Origin: Caldalkalibacillus salinus
Lineage (GTDB): Bacteria; Bacillota; Bacilli; Caldalkalibacillales; JCM-10596
Assembly: GCF_016745835.1 (NCBI RefSeq)
Contig: NZ_JAERVL010000004.1
Location: 248,001-312,000, forward strand
Length of the DNA: 64,000 nucleotides
Direction of reading: 5' to 3'
Below the pieces are notes generated by a model. It was not told the origin of the DNA and made no database searches. It saw only the letters and a program-made list of their open reading frames with translations. Both the position numbers and the translations under genes were made by a program. Of this stretch, positions 17,026 to 26,061 are shown piece by piece. Positions within the stretch are counted from its first letter, which is position 1, and every line of letters begins with the position of its first letter.

Positions 17026-17338
17026 ATAATATCATCACCTGTCCGTGTTTTTTTAAATTGCCTTACACTATCAGTCTATGGTCTGAATCAATGTTTGATT
17101 ATAAAATGGTTAGCGATTTTGGCAGATTAGCGCAAATATCTTGTGGGTCTGTCTTTTTATGGTGGGTGAAGGTACAAGTCTGACACGAGAATGAAGTGTT
17201 TGAACATATCATATCAAGAGTGCTAGATCCTGAAGGCCAGCATGTCAATCAATGAAATGTGATGATTATGAAGAAAAAGTTTTTACAAAGACCTGGCCAG
17301 TAACAGGCTTCCTAAAAGTAGTGGAAGGAGGAACGCCA
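17026..17338 (+). promoter_or_regulatory. Divergent intergenic region with a sigma-K-like -10
   Basis: This 313-base gap separates two divergent genes. It contains CATATCATA at 17205-17213, a perfect match to the CATAnnnTA form of sigma-K -10 elements. An AC dinucleotide lies 18 bases upstream at 17185-17186. No terminator or RNA structure was noticed. Confidence 0.35.
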
Positions 17339-18499
17339 ATGAAACGATCAGTCGTCATTATAACGCCAGGTACGTTTCCTATCCCTGCTTCGTTAGCAAG
17401 TTCCGTTGAACATTCTGTCATGAATGCGATCCCTTATCTCACCCCCCATATGGACGTCACAGTCTATGGTAAGAAATTTCATGATGTACCCGAGCGTCTG
17501 AATATGGATGGCGCACAGTATGTTAACGTCCCGCCATCGCCACATCAAACGTATTTATCTCAAATCATAAGTCGTATCAACCAACAAAGTCACACACCGG
17601 ATCTCATTCAAATTGAAAATCGTCCACACTATGTTGCCATCATGAAGGATCACTTACCAAATCGTCAAATTTGGCTTAGGCTTCATTCTGTCAAATTCTT
17701 GCCTCACAATCGTAAAGGTAAGGAACGTAAGCTAGGTATGGCCGGTCTGAGATGTGTGGATCGTGTGGTGGTTAATAGTCATTTTCTAAAAGACCAGGTT
17801 GTTCAACGTTACCCTCAAGTAGCCTCAAAAGTGCTGGTCAATCATTTAGGGGTCAACCCAGATATGTTTCCGTCACGTTACGCCGCAGGTTTACAACACC
17901 AACGAAAGGCTGATGCTAAGGCACTTGGTCTACGAGGTAAAGTGATTCTCTATGCCGGTAGATTCCAACGAATCAAGGGGGTACACCGTCTTCTTCTTGC
18001 TTTTCGTGCTATAAGAAAAAGCTGTCCGGATGCAAAACTACTCCTCATAGGTGGTCACACGTATGGTCAAAGTATCCGTACACCGTATATATCATATTTA
18101 CAACGTCTCGCCCGGCCATACCTCCAATCTATTAGACATATTCCGTTCGTACCAATGGCCCATATGCCAAGATACTACAGGTTAGCAGATGTTGTTGTGG
18201 TTCCTTCTATAGGACCAGAAGCATTCGGTCTCGTTAATTTAGAGGCCATGGCCAGTGAAGTCCCCGTTGTGGCCAGTCAAATTGGCGGTATCCCCGAGGC
18301 TATTGTCGATGGGAAGACAGGGTTCACCGTTCCTATGTTTCAGCACACTCAACATCTCGCACATTCAATAACGTATCTATTACAGCACCAGGATAACTGT
18401 AGACGATTAGGGCAAGAAGGCAGAAAAAGAGTTCTGAATAACTTCACTTGGGAGACATCTGCCCAACGATTACAGCGCTTATATCAGGCACACATTTGA
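17339..18499 (+). CDS. Family 4 glycosyltransferase, spore coat protein SA-like
   Basis: The 386-residue product is a GT-B fold retaining glycosyltransferase. The N-terminal acceptor half starts MKRSVVIITPGTFPIPAS. The C-terminal GT4 domain has the LYAGRFQRIKGVHRLLLAF entry strand and the donor-binding motif PEAFGLVNLEAMASEVPVV. The layout resembles CotSA of B. subtilis, a coat-associated glycosyltransferase, but assignment to that family rests on my reading only. I chose ATG 17339 because ggaggaacgcc precedes it. It is the first gene of the glycan island and shares a direction with the protease that follows. Confidence 0.75.
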   Translation: MKRSVVIITPGTFPIPASLASSVEHSVMNAIPYLTPHMDVTVYGKKFHDVPERLNMDGAQYVNVPPSPHQTYLSQIISRINQQSHTPDLIQIENRPHYVAIMKDHLPNRQIWLRLHSVKFLPHNRKGKERKLGMAGLRCVDRVVVNSHFLKDQVVQRYPQVASKVLVNHLGVNPDMFPSRYAAGLQHQRKADAKALGLRGKVILYAGRFQRIKGVHRLLLAFRAIRKSCPDAKLLLIGGHTYGQSIRTPYISYLQRLARPYLQSIRHIPFVPMAHMPRYYRLADVVVVPSIGPEAFGLVNLEAMASEVPVVASQIGGIPEAIVDGKTGFTVPMFQHTQHLAHSITYLLQHQDNCRRLGQEGRKRVLNNFTWETSAQRLQRLYQAHI

Positions 18500-18585
18500 T
18501 TTTGGTATCTAGCTGATAGGAGTACAAGCAATGCCCCTTAAAAAGCATATATTGCAGTGTAAAATGTATGAAAGGAGAGAATGGC

Positions 18586-19848
18586 TTGTCTTCCTATCTG
18601 GATCCCAAAGTACAAGAATTCCTGAACAAACCTGTTAGTCAGGCTCACCATACCTCCTCTCATGTACAGAAAATAAAGGACGGTATAAATGATGAAACGC
18701 TCCCTGTTATCATTACCTTAAAACAAACGAGTAAAGTCAATGGCTTATCAGAACTGTGCGCATTAGAAAACCTAGATAAGCAAAAAAGCGTGCTCCCCTC
18801 CCTCAAGCAAATTTCAGCACGCTGTTGTCAACAAACGATTCAACAGCTGTCGCAACACCCTGATGTGACAGGTATATCATACGATCTACAGGTGAAAGCC
18901 CTGATCAATGTTGCGGCTAGTGCAGTTAATGCAAGATATGTTGAAGAGCAATTTGGTTTAACTGGCAATGGCATCACGATTGCTGTGGTTGATACAGGGG
19001 TGGAACCTCACCCTGACCTCGTTCAACCTACCAATCGCATTGTAGGCTTCGCTGATTTTATTAATAATAGAACAACACCTTACGATGATCATGGTCACGG
19101 CACACACGTCGCAGGCTGTGCAGCGGGCAACGGGCGTGCGACAAACGGACTTTATCGTGGTGCTGCACCTGAAGCGAATGTGGTCGGCGTCAAAGTGTTG
19201 GACCAAAATGGGAGCGGGAGTCTATCAACCGTCATAGAGGGGATTAATTGGGTCATAGATAATCAAGCACAATATAATATCCGTATTATGAATCTCTCGC
19301 TTGGTGTGACGCCGTTTGCCCCTTACTACCGAGACCCATTAGCGACTGCTGCAGCCAGAGCATGGCAAGCGGGGATTTTCGTCACGGCTGCTGCTGGAAA
19401 TGACGGAGCACAGGGGACCATCAATTCCCCAGGGTTTCATCCTCTAATATTTACCGTTGGTGCTATAGACGATCGTAACACGATTGACCGTGCTGATGAT
19501 GTGCCTGCAACGTTTTCCAGTATGGGTCCTACCGTTAACGGCCTCATCAAACCAGACATCAAAGTGCCAGGCCAAGATATCATTTCTCTCGTCGCCTCAG
19601 ATTCAACCTTGGCTAGACAATATCCACATCTAAGAGTAGGAAATAGATATATTAGATTATCTGGCACCTCTATGTCTACTGGACTTATGTCTGGTATGGC
19701 AGCTCAAATCCTACAGCAGCATCCGTCTCTCACACCCGACGAGTTGAAAGTGAGGTATCGGTCAACCTCTAGCTTTTTTGCCCAAGGCCGTCAAGGGTAT
19801 GCCATACAGACCAATACCTTAATCTTACAACGTCACCTAGAAGACTAG
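18586..19848 (+). CDS. Subtilisin-family serine protease without signal peptide (AprX-like)
   Basis: The 420-residue S8 peptidase has the complete catalytic triad in order: Asp in AVVDTGVEPHPD, His in DHGHGTHVAGC and Ser in LSGTSMSTGLMSG. The oxyanion Asn lies in AAAGNDGAQG. An N-terminal region of about 110 residues (VIITLKQ and similar) resembles an inhibitor-like propeptide. No signal peptide is present, which fits AprX-type proteases or one packaged in a spore layer. I chose TTG 18586 because aaggagag lies 6 bases before it. An in-frame ATG at 18568 overlaps that site, and ATG 18581 is out of frame. A spore-coat role is inferred from the neighbouring CotSA-like gene. Confidence 0.82.
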   Translation: MSSYLDPKVQEFLNKPVSQAHHTSSHVQKIKDGINDETLPVIITLKQTSKVNGLSELCALENLDKQKSVLPSLKQISARCCQQTIQQLSQHPDVTGISYDLQVKALINVAASAVNARYVEEQFGLTGNGITIAVVDTGVEPHPDLVQPTNRIVGFADFINNRTTPYDDHGHGTHVAGCAAGNGRATNGLYRGAAPEANVVGVKVLDQNGSGSLSTVIEGINWVIDNQAQYNIRIMNLSLGVTPFAPYYRDPLATAAARAWQAGIFVTAAAGNDGAQGTINSPGFHPLIFTVGAIDDRNTIDRADDVPATFSSMGPTVNGLIKPDIKVPGQDIISLVASDSTLARQYPHLRVGNRYIRLSGTSMSTGLMSGMAAQILQQHPSLTPDELKVRYRSTSSFFAQGRQGYAIQTNTLILQRHLED

Positions 19849-19891
19849 CAAAACGAAAATATTAAATGCTAAAGGATACGAAGGTAAGAAC

Positions 19892-19935
19892 AAAAAAACG
19901 TCTGTCCCTAAAATAGGGTTACAGACGTTTTTTTC
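19892..19935 (+). terminator. Bidirectional terminator between converging genes
   Basis: The outer arms acgtctgt (19898-19905) and acagacgt (19921-19928) are flanked by A and T runs. Inside them lies a ccct/aggg stem. It overlaps the stop codon of the minus-strand glycosyltransferase. Confidence 0.9.
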
Positions 19936-21061
19936 TTTGGCGTCTCATAGGTTGTGAGAGTAAGGACTGGTAGAGTAGAAGGGTTTGTTGTACCGAATGG
20001 ACCACTTGGTATTGCTGGGCGACATAATTTCGACCTAATTGGCCCAAATGATTCTGCCTGTCTGTAGAAGCTAGCACGTAAGCTATTTGTGTGGTGAGCA
20101 AGTTTTGATTAAAAGGAAGATAAGCTTTGTGATCACAAAAGTAGGTCTTCCACGCTAACTTGTAATTAGACGGTTGTACGAGTCCGAAAAATCCTTTTGT
20201 TCCTAGAGCGATGACAGGCCTCTCACATCCCATTGCCTCTAAGGCAACACGCCCCGTACCCACAACACAGTTGCTAGCTGAATATAGTGCTGGCATATCG
20301 TGTCTAGCCCCTAGAAAATGAATGAAGCTTTGTTGATGGTTTTCATGAATCTCCTGTATGAGTTGTTGAATCCGGCCTTCATACTTACCACTACCGACCA
20401 ATACAATTCGAAGTTGTGGAAAGTATCGCTTTTTCACTTGGCTGGCTGAGGCTAAGAATTGCCGACATAACTTCAATTTATCCCATGCTAGGCGACTGCT
20501 GTACAAGAGTAAGGGTACGTCATAAGGTATATTGAGCTCCTGACGTAATTTCATAGGCTGTTGGTAACAGTATTGTTGTATATCAATGCCATTTTGTATG
20601 ATCCGACTATGGATGCCTTGTCGCTTCAGCCACTCATATACTGGATAGCTAACGCTGACGACTTGTATAGGCCGGCGTCCTTTGCTGGAGAGTAATGTTC
20701 TTAGAAGGCGCTTTTTGTAATATAAACCGTGAACGGTGAACACCATGGGGATACCCGTTTGTTCCTTGAGCTTTTTGGCTTGTCGACCGGAAGGAAGCTG
20801 GTGCGCATGAATCACGTTAATTTGGTGCCTTTGGGCAATCGATCGTAACGCTTGCTTAATAGACTCCCCCTTGGGGAAATGAGTATACACAGGGCAGCCC
20901 AACTTCTGAAACTCAGGCAGCATAGGACCCGATCGACCCGCAATAACAACATGGACTCCTCGTTGAATTAATTGCCTTGCCATAGAGATAACATGTGTTT
21001 CCGTTCCACCCACATTCAACTCATCCAACAGGATTAACACGCGGATTTGGCGTGATTGCAT
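19919..21061 (-). CDS. Family 4 glycosyltransferase
   Basis: The 380-residue product is a GT-B glycosyltransferase. The N-terminal half reads VLILLDELNVGGTETHVISM, with an acceptor-side INVIHAHQLPSGRQAKKL segment. The C-terminal donor half holds LLYSSRLAWDKL and VGTGRVALEAMGCERPVIAL. The latter lacks the usual E-x-F/Y-G/C before LEAMG, with the spacing otherwise kept. Its substrate is unknown; glycan-chain assembly is inferred from the neighbours. ATG 21061 follows taaggagtg at a good distance. An in-frame GTG at 21070 overlaps that site. It points away from the sugar-nucleotide cassette that starts at 21275. Confidence 0.8.
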   Translation of the reverse strand: MQSRQIRVLILLDELNVGGTETHVISMARQLIQRGVHVVIAGRSGPMLPEFQKLGCPVYTHFPKGESIKQALRSIAQRHQINVIHAHQLPSGRQAKKLKEQTGIPMVFTVHGLYYKKRLLRTLLSSKGRRPIQVVSVSYPVYEWLKRQGIHSRIIQNGIDIQQYCYQQPMKLRQELNIPYDVPLLLYSSRLAWDKLKLCRQFLASASQVKKRYFPQLRIVLVGSGKYEGRIQQLIQEIHENHQQSFIHFLGARHDMPALYSASNCVVGTGRVALEAMGCERPVIALGTKGFFGLVQPSNYKLAWKTYFCDHKAYLPFNQNLLTTQIAYVLASTDRQNHLGQLGRNYVAQQYQVVHSVQQTLLLYQSLLSQPMRRQRKKRL

Positions 21062-21274
21062 TGATCTCACTCCTTACTCGTATTCTATTCAACTGAATGG
21101 TAGAATTCCTCGGCCTTTGTCCAACTGATGTATCCCTTTACTAACTTCCACAACAGCCTTTATTTCCAATAGGGTTAGGAGGGAGCCCGTACATTTCTAA
21201 CTACGATGAATACGTTATAAGTAAGGTTTTGGTAGACGTATACGCCTGAATATCGTAGAAAGGGGCTCGAGTAG

Positions 21275-22366
21275 ATGAAAGTATTAACGATTCTCGGTAC
21301 GAGACCTGAAATTATACGTTTAAGTCTGATTATTAAAAAGCTAGATCAGCAGGCAACCAAGCATGTGTTAGTCCATACAGGGCAAAATTACGATCGTAAG
21401 CTCAGTGACATTTTCTTTGAACAATTGCACGTGAGACCCCCAGATTACCATGTTCATCTAGGCTCTCATTCCTTCGGAGAGCAAATTGGCGCGATGTTCC
21501 CCAAAGTAGAGGAGATCCTACGAAATGAAAAGCCTGACCGTGTCCTATTATTAGGAGATACGAACAGTGCCCTATGTGCGATGTTGGCCGAACGTATGGG
21601 CATCCCTGTCTATCATATGGAAGCAGGTAACCGTTGTTTTGATCCTGAGGTTCCAGAGGAAATGAATCGAAAGGTCATCGATGCTGTATCCACATTTAAC
21701 CTTCCGTACACGCATTTGAGTCGAGAAAACCTACTCCGCGAGGGGATGGCCCCAAACAGCATATGGGTATCAGGTAATCCTATATATGAAGTTTTAGAAC
21801 ATTACAATCCTCAAATAGATCAAAGTCAAATTCTCGATCAGTGGCAATTGAAGAAAGGCCAATACGTACTCGTTACGGCCCATCGAGCGGAAAACGTGAG
21901 TCATCCAAAACGTTTAAAGCAGATCTATAGAGGGCTAGAGATGGTTGCACAACAGTTGGATGTTCCAGTCATCTGTAGTGTACACCCAAGGACTAAGGAT
22001 TGTTTAGACCGCTATAACATTGAGATAAGAGAGCCACGTTTGATCCTAGCTGAACCTTTTGGATTCTTTGACTTTATAAAGCTACAAAAGCATGCCGGGT
22101 GTGTGGTTACAGATAGTGGTACGGTGCAGGAAGAAAGCTGTATCTATGATGTACCGGCCGTGACGATAAGAAGAAGTACGGAAAGACCAGAAACGATTAC
22201 TTGCGGGAGTAATGTTCTCTCAGGGGTGGATGGAGACAGAATTGCAGAGTGCGTGTCTTACATGTATCGGTCTGTCCATACATGGTCGAAGCCAGAGGGC
22301 TACACCGATCCTCTCGTGTCGACGAGGATAGTGAATTACGTGTTAGGAGGCTTAACTTATGTTTAA
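21275..22366 (+). CDS. UDP-HexNAc 2-epimerase, non-hydrolysing (FnlC/CapG-like)
   Basis: The 363-residue product is a non-hydrolysing UDP-sugar 2-epimerase of the WecB superfamily. It carries LGTRPEIIRLS at the start, the catalytic-region motif YHMEAGNRCFDPEVPEEMNR, GNPIYEVL, and VTDSGTVQEESCIY near residue 285. The wording EAGNRCFD...PEE.NR is typical of FnlC/CapG-type enzymes. These perform the final C2 epimerisation of UDP-L-FucNAc or UDP-L-QuiNAc synthesis. It overlaps the next gene by 8 bases and, with it and the third gene, forms a three-enzyme cassette. Confidence 0.82.
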   Translation: MKVLTILGTRPEIIRLSLIIKKLDQQATKHVLVHTGQNYDRKLSDIFFEQLHVRPPDYHVHLGSHSFGEQIGAMFPKVEEILRNEKPDRVLLLGDTNSALCAMLAERMGIPVYHMEAGNRCFDPEVPEEMNRKVIDAVSTFNLPYTHLSRENLLREGMAPNSIWVSGNPIYEVLEHYNPQIDQSQILDQWQLKKGQYVLVTAHRAENVSHPKRLKQIYRGLEMVAQQLDVPVICSVHPRTKDCLDRYNIEIREPRLILAEPFGFFDFIKLQKHAGCVVTDSGTVQEESCIYDVPAVTIRRSTERPETITCGSNVLSGVDGDRIAECVSYMYRSVHTWSKPEGYTDPLVSTRIVNYVLGGLTYV

Positions 22367-23348
22367 TAATAAACGCATTTTAGTAACAGGTGGAACGGGG
22401 TCATGGGGACAGGAATTAACGCGAAAACTATTAAAAACAAAGCCGAAAGAAATTCGTATTTTTTCACGTAATGAGGCGTCACAAGTGAACATGCAACGCC
22501 AATTCGGTAACCATGCGTCACTCACATTTATGATTGGAGATGTGAGAGACCTCTCATCTGTAGTGGAGGCCTGTGAGGGAATGGACTACGTGTTTCACCT
22601 CGCAGCTCTAAAGCATGTTCCGATCTGCGAAATGCAGCCTGAAGAAGCCTTGAAGACAAACGTCATCGGTACAGAAAATCTTATTAGAGCAAGTATTCAA
22701 CAAAGGGTTAAAAAGGTCATCGATGTCTCTACCGATAAGGCCGTCGACCCTATTAACTTTTACGGTATGACCAAAGCTTTTGGGGAAAAATTAATGATCC
22801 GAGCCAATCTCCTAAGTGATTATACTAAATTCGTGTGCATCCGTGGTGGCAACGTATTAGGAACGAACGGAAGTGTAGTGCCTTTCTTTAAGAAACAAAT
22901 ACTGGATGGTCAAGATTTGACGCTGACATCTAAAGACATGACCCGTTACTTTTTAACGATATCTGAAGCGATTGAATTACTTTTAAAAGCAGCAGATGTC
23001 GCCATCGGCGGAGAGACGTTTGTTATGCAAATGAAGGCGTGTCGGATTATTGATTTGGCTCATGTCATGCGTAAACGCCTGGCCCGAAGTAAGATAGGTA
23101 TCAGGGAGATAGGCATACGTCCGGGTGAAAAATTACATGAGGTTTTAGTGTCACACCATGAAACACCTCAAACTTACCAATATAATGAGCAATATTTTGT
23201 CATACTGCCATCGTATCTACCACAGGAGCCGTATGCCCACTATAGACAAAAGCAGAAAGTCACGTTTGAATATTATGATTCTAGTCAAACGCTCATGACA
23301 CATGATCAAATAGAAGAGATGTTGAAGAAGGGAGGGTTTCTCAATTGA
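22359..23348 (+). CDS. UDP-GlcNAc 4,6-dehydratase/5-epimerase (FnlA/CapE-like)
   Basis: The 329-residue extended SDR enzyme has the Rossmann motif LVTGGTGSWGQELTR near residue 9, the sequence VSTDKAVDPINFYGMTKAFG, which contains an intact YxxxK, and GGNVLGTNGSVVPFF. This is the FnlA/CapE/FlaA1 family, which removes water from UDP-GlcNAc and, in the FnlA/CapE branch, also epimerises C3/C5. Overlaps with both neighbours (8 and 4 bases) make translational coupling likely. The most likely end product of the cassette is UDP-L-FucNAc or UDP-L-QuiNAc; the two cannot be told apart here. Confidence 0.82.
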   Translation: MFNNKRILVTGGTGSWGQELTRKLLKTKPKEIRIFSRNEASQVNMQRQFGNHASLTFMIGDVRDLSSVVEACEGMDYVFHLAALKHVPICEMQPEEALKTNVIGTENLIRASIQQRVKKVIDVSTDKAVDPINFYGMTKAFGEKLMIRANLLSDYTKFVCIRGGNVLGTNGSVVPFFKKQILDGQDLTLTSKDMTRYFLTISEAIELLLKAADVAIGGETFVMQMKACRIIDLAHVMRKRLARSKIGIREIGIRPGEKLHEVLVSHHETPQTYQYNEQYFVILPSYLPQEPYAHYRQKQKVTFEYYDSSQTLMTHDQIEEMLKKGGFLN

Positions 23349-24214
23349 GAATACTCGTCCTAGGTGGCCAAGGGATGGCAGGTCACGTCATTACAGCCTA
23401 TCTCCAACAAGATCCCACCCTAAAAGTGTGGTCCACTTTTAGGGTGGATCAGTATTCTAAGATCCATGAAGCAAACACAATAGGAGTCGATGTACGCGAT
23501 CTGAATCAACTCGCATCGGTGTTAAACCATATCCGTCCTCACGTCGTGATTAATGCAGTTGGGATATTGAATCAGGCAGCAGATGAGCAGATGTATGACG
23601 CTATTTTTATTAACAGCTTACTACCACATTGGTTAGAACAAAAAGGGAACCAAGATGGTTTCCGTCTTATTCATATCAGCACAGACTGCGTTTTTTCCGG
23701 GGCTGATGGAGATTATAAAGAAGAAGATCATAAGGATGGTACGACAAATTACGCTAAGACCAAAAGTCTTGGTGAGGTTCAATCACCCTCTCATTTAACG
23801 ATTAGAACCTCTATTATAGGACCAGAACAAAAGAAAAACGGTATTGGGCTCCTACATTGGTTTTTACAGCAAGAAGGCAAGATTTATGGCTATCGTCATG
23901 TTTACTGGAGTGGTGTAACGACGATAGAGTTGGCCAGAATGATCACATGGTCACTACAGCAACAGCACCTCACCGGTCTAGTACATCTTACAGGACAGCA
24001 CAAGTTATCAAAATATGACTTACTCTGTTTGTTTAAGGAAGTGTTTAACCGCAAGACAGTGACCATTATACCCGAAACAGAGAAGAAGTCTGATAAATCT
24101 CTCGTTAATACACGTCAAGACTTTAAGTATGTCGTCACCGAATATGATCGGATGATCCGAAATATGAAACGGTGGATGTTGAAACATGCTCATCTCTATC
24201 CTTATGATTTGTGA
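23345..24214 (+). CDS. RmlD-like UDP-4-keto sugar reductase (FnlB-like)
   Basis: The 289-residue SDR protein starts with TTG in a TTGA overlap with the previous stop, behind aagggaggg. It has LVLGGQGMAGHVI at the N-terminus, HISTDCVFSGADGDYKEED near residue 113 and the active-site YAKTKSLGE. The STDCVFSG wording is that of FnlB/WbjC-type reductases. These reduce C4 of the 4-keto-6-deoxy intermediate in UDP-L-FucNAc or L-QuiNAc synthesis. A strong inverted repeat sits in the coding sequence near codon 25. A bidirectional terminator follows. Confidence 0.8.
   Translation: MRILVLGGQGMAGHVITAYLQQDPTLKVWSTFRVDQYSKIHEANTIGVDVRDLNQLASVLNHIRPHVVINAVGILNQAADEQMYDAIFINSLLPHWLEQKGNQDGFRLIHISTDCVFSGADGDYKEEDHKDGTTNYAKTKSLGEVQSPSHLTIRTSIIGPEQKKNGIGLLHWFLQQEGKIYGYRHVYWSGVTTIELARMITWSLQQQHLTGLVHLTGQHKLSKYDLLCLFKEVFNRKTVTIIPETEKKSDKSLVNTRQDFKYVVTEYDRMIRNMKRWMLKHAHLYPYDL
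23411..23450 (+). repeat. Perfect 13-bp inverted repeat inside the reductase gene
   Basis: The arms caccctaaaagtg and cacttttagggtg are perfectly complementary with a 5-base loop. Outer gatc/gatc arms can extend the stem with one bulged base. It lies about 70 bases after the reductase start codon, within coding sequence. Confidence 0.9.
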
Positions 24215-24310
24215 ATCACCTTAAGGAACTTGTGTTAGAGCCGAGCTCTAAATGATAATAACATGTATCACGTGTTTGCCAACTCGATAGACATCCCTAC
24301 ATTAACATGA

Positions 24311-24340
24311 AAAGAAGATGGCCTTGGGGCCATCTTCTTT
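24311..24340 (+). terminator. Strong bidirectional terminator between converging operons
   Basis: A perfect 13-bp stem (aaagaagatggcc with ggccatcttcttt) surrounds a TTGG loop, with A/T ends on both sides. Confidence 0.95.
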
Positions 24341-24381
24341 CAGATTGTAGAAAAACCTCTTCTGTGATATGAGCGTGTTAT

Positions 24382-25341
24382 TCATGTTTTTCGGTAGTAG
24401 GTGAGTGTGTCCAAAATCGTCTGTTTTACAGATTTAAAAGGCACCCATTTCGTTAACATAAACAGGGTATCAGTTCGACCTAAGACCACTTGAGGATCGT
24501 TGTCTCTAAAATAACGAGGATTAACGGCGATAGTAAAAGGTCGTTTAGCATACATATAAAGCGTATCAATCAGGTGTTGAATAGAGATGGCTTCGCCACG
24601 ACAGATATTCACAATCTGCCCGTTGTCATAGGGGGCGCGTACCAGTAACCAGTACGCACGTATCGCGTCACGCACATCTACAAAATCTCTTTGAATCGAA
24701 GGATCTCCTAATGCTAATACAGGTTCTAACTCACCTGTTTCTATTTGTACCACTTTTCTTGCTAGTGTGGCGCATACCCCAGTTGAATCACCAGGTCCGA
24801 AAAGATTAAAAGTTCTAGCAATGACAATCGGTAAGTCGTATAGTGTGGCGTACATTTGAGCCGTCTGAGTTTGTAAAAGCTTGCTCCAGCCATACGGTGT
24901 TACAGGACGTGTCGTCGAGTGTTCATTAAGGGCAGTCTCGTTAAGGTCTTGTGTCAATTCGTATTCATGTGCCGTGCCCGCCACCAGTATGCCTTTGATC
25001 ACGTGTCTTTGGAATTGCAACACGTACTCTAGGAGATTCGTGGTTTGAATAACGTTGGCATGGAATAAAGGGAAAGGAGATGTCTTCGAGTATTGCGATT
25101 GACTTTGACCTGCGAAGTGAAAAATATAGTCAAAATGAGTATGCTGCATCATGGTTTTGACCTGGTGAGTGTCAGTCAGATCACATTGCATATATTGATA
25201 ACGTCCATGTTTCACCTTCCCCTTTGTCTGGCGCCCCACACCGATGACTGTGTTTTGAGTTGAACGTTTAAGGAGATAGTTTACAAGATGACGCCCAACA
25301 TAACCATTCGCTCCTGTGACAAGAATTTTCCTGCTCGTCAT
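24382..25341 (-). CDS. SDR nucleotide-sugar dehydratase/reductase (RMD/GMD-like)
   Basis: The 319-residue extended SDR enzyme has LVTGANGYVGRHLV at the start, a catalytic YGWSK near residue 150, ARTFNLFGPGDSTG, and a DFVDVRDAIRAYW motif. It resembles GDP-6-deoxy-D-mannose reductase and GDP-mannose 4,6-dehydratase-type proteins. It is the last gene of a three-gene minus-strand operon with a nucleotidyltransferase and a LegB-like dehydratase, and its start overlaps the previous stop by 4 bases. The nucleotide and sugar used cannot be read from sequence. The operon ends at the 24311 terminator. Confidence 0.72.
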   Translation of the reverse strand: MTSRKILVTGANGYVGRHLVNYLLKRSTQNTVIGVGRQTKGKVKHGRYQYMQCDLTDTHQVKTMMQHTHFDYIFHFAGQSQSQYSKTSPFPLFHANVIQTTNLLEYVLQFQRHVIKGILVAGTAHEYELTQDLNETALNEHSTTRPVTPYGWSKLLQTQTAQMYATLYDLPIVIARTFNLFGPGDSTGVCATLARKVVQIETGELEPVLALGDPSIQRDFVDVRDAIRAYWLLVRAPYDNGQIVNICRGEAISIQHLIDTLYMYAKRPFTIAVNPRYFRDNDPQVVLGRTDTLFMLTKWVPFKSVKQTILDTLTYYRKT

Positions 25342-26048
25342 TCGGTTTCACCAGGCAGGAGTTGATGTTTAATTGTGGGGAAGAGGTCATTGGCCTCTCT
25401 AAATTGAGGCGGACGCCCGATATCTAACCAAAAGGCGTCATTTTCAAAGTGACGTACAGGTTGGTTTTTTCGTAACAGGACTTGTATCAGGTCTGGTACA
25501 TCAAAAAATTGGTTTTTAGGTATATATCCTAGCAATGCAGGGTCCATCATATAGATCCCCATGCTCACGTGCGCTGATTGTTTCGGTTTTTCGAGGAATT
25601 TGGTGATTCTATCTTCCTCTGTTTCTAACACACCGAGGTCTACATCGAGGTTCTTCTTCTGGGATGCGATCGTAATTAAACTTTCCTTAGCGCAATGGAA
25701 ATCATAAAAAGCTTTAAGGTCCAAGCTCGTTAATACGTCACAGTTGATCACAAGGAAAGGCTGATTCATCTTAATATTCGCTAAGGGTCCAGCTGTGCCA
25801 AGCGGCTTATGCTCCAAGACATAGCGAATATCAACGTGCCATTTTGATCCATCACCGAAATACGTTTGAATGAGTGGGGCAAGGTAACCACATGCCATCG
25901 TAATGGATTGAAACCCATAATAGTGTAATTGCCGTACGATAATGTCTAAGATGGGGACTTCTCCTACAGGTAAAAGCCCTTTTGGTAGGATTTGAGTATA
26001 GGGTTTCATACGTGTGCCTTTCCCACCGGTCACGATGATCGCTTCCAT
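25338..26048 (-). CDS. Sugar-phosphate nucleotidyltransferase
   Basis: The 236-residue product has the nucleotidyltransferase signature AIIVTGGKGTRMKPYT at the N-terminus with PKGLLPVG. The metal-binding aspartate lies in FLVINCDVLTSLDL, followed by ITKFLEKPK and the WLDIGRPPQF ending. This places it with the RfbA/mannose-1-phosphate guanylyltransferase superfamily, which makes NDP-sugars from sugar 1-phosphates. It resembles HddC-type enzymes in its short length, but the nucleotide choice cannot be told. It lies 13 bases after the LegB-like gene and overlaps the reductase, so the three are likely one operon making an activated sugar. Confidence 0.78.
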   Translation of the reverse strand: MEAIIVTGGKGTRMKPYTQILPKGLLPVGEVPILDIIVRQLHYYGFQSITMACGYLAPLIQTYFGDGSKWHVDIRYVLEHKPLGTAGPLANIKMNQPFLVINCDVLTSLDLKAFYDFHCAKESLITIASQKKNLDVDLGVLETEEDRITKFLEKPKQSAHVSMGIYMMDPALLGYIPKNQFFDVPDLIQVLLRKNQPVRHFENDAFWLDIGRPPQFREANDLFPTIKHQLLPGETE

Positions 26049-26061
26049 TTACACCCCTCCT

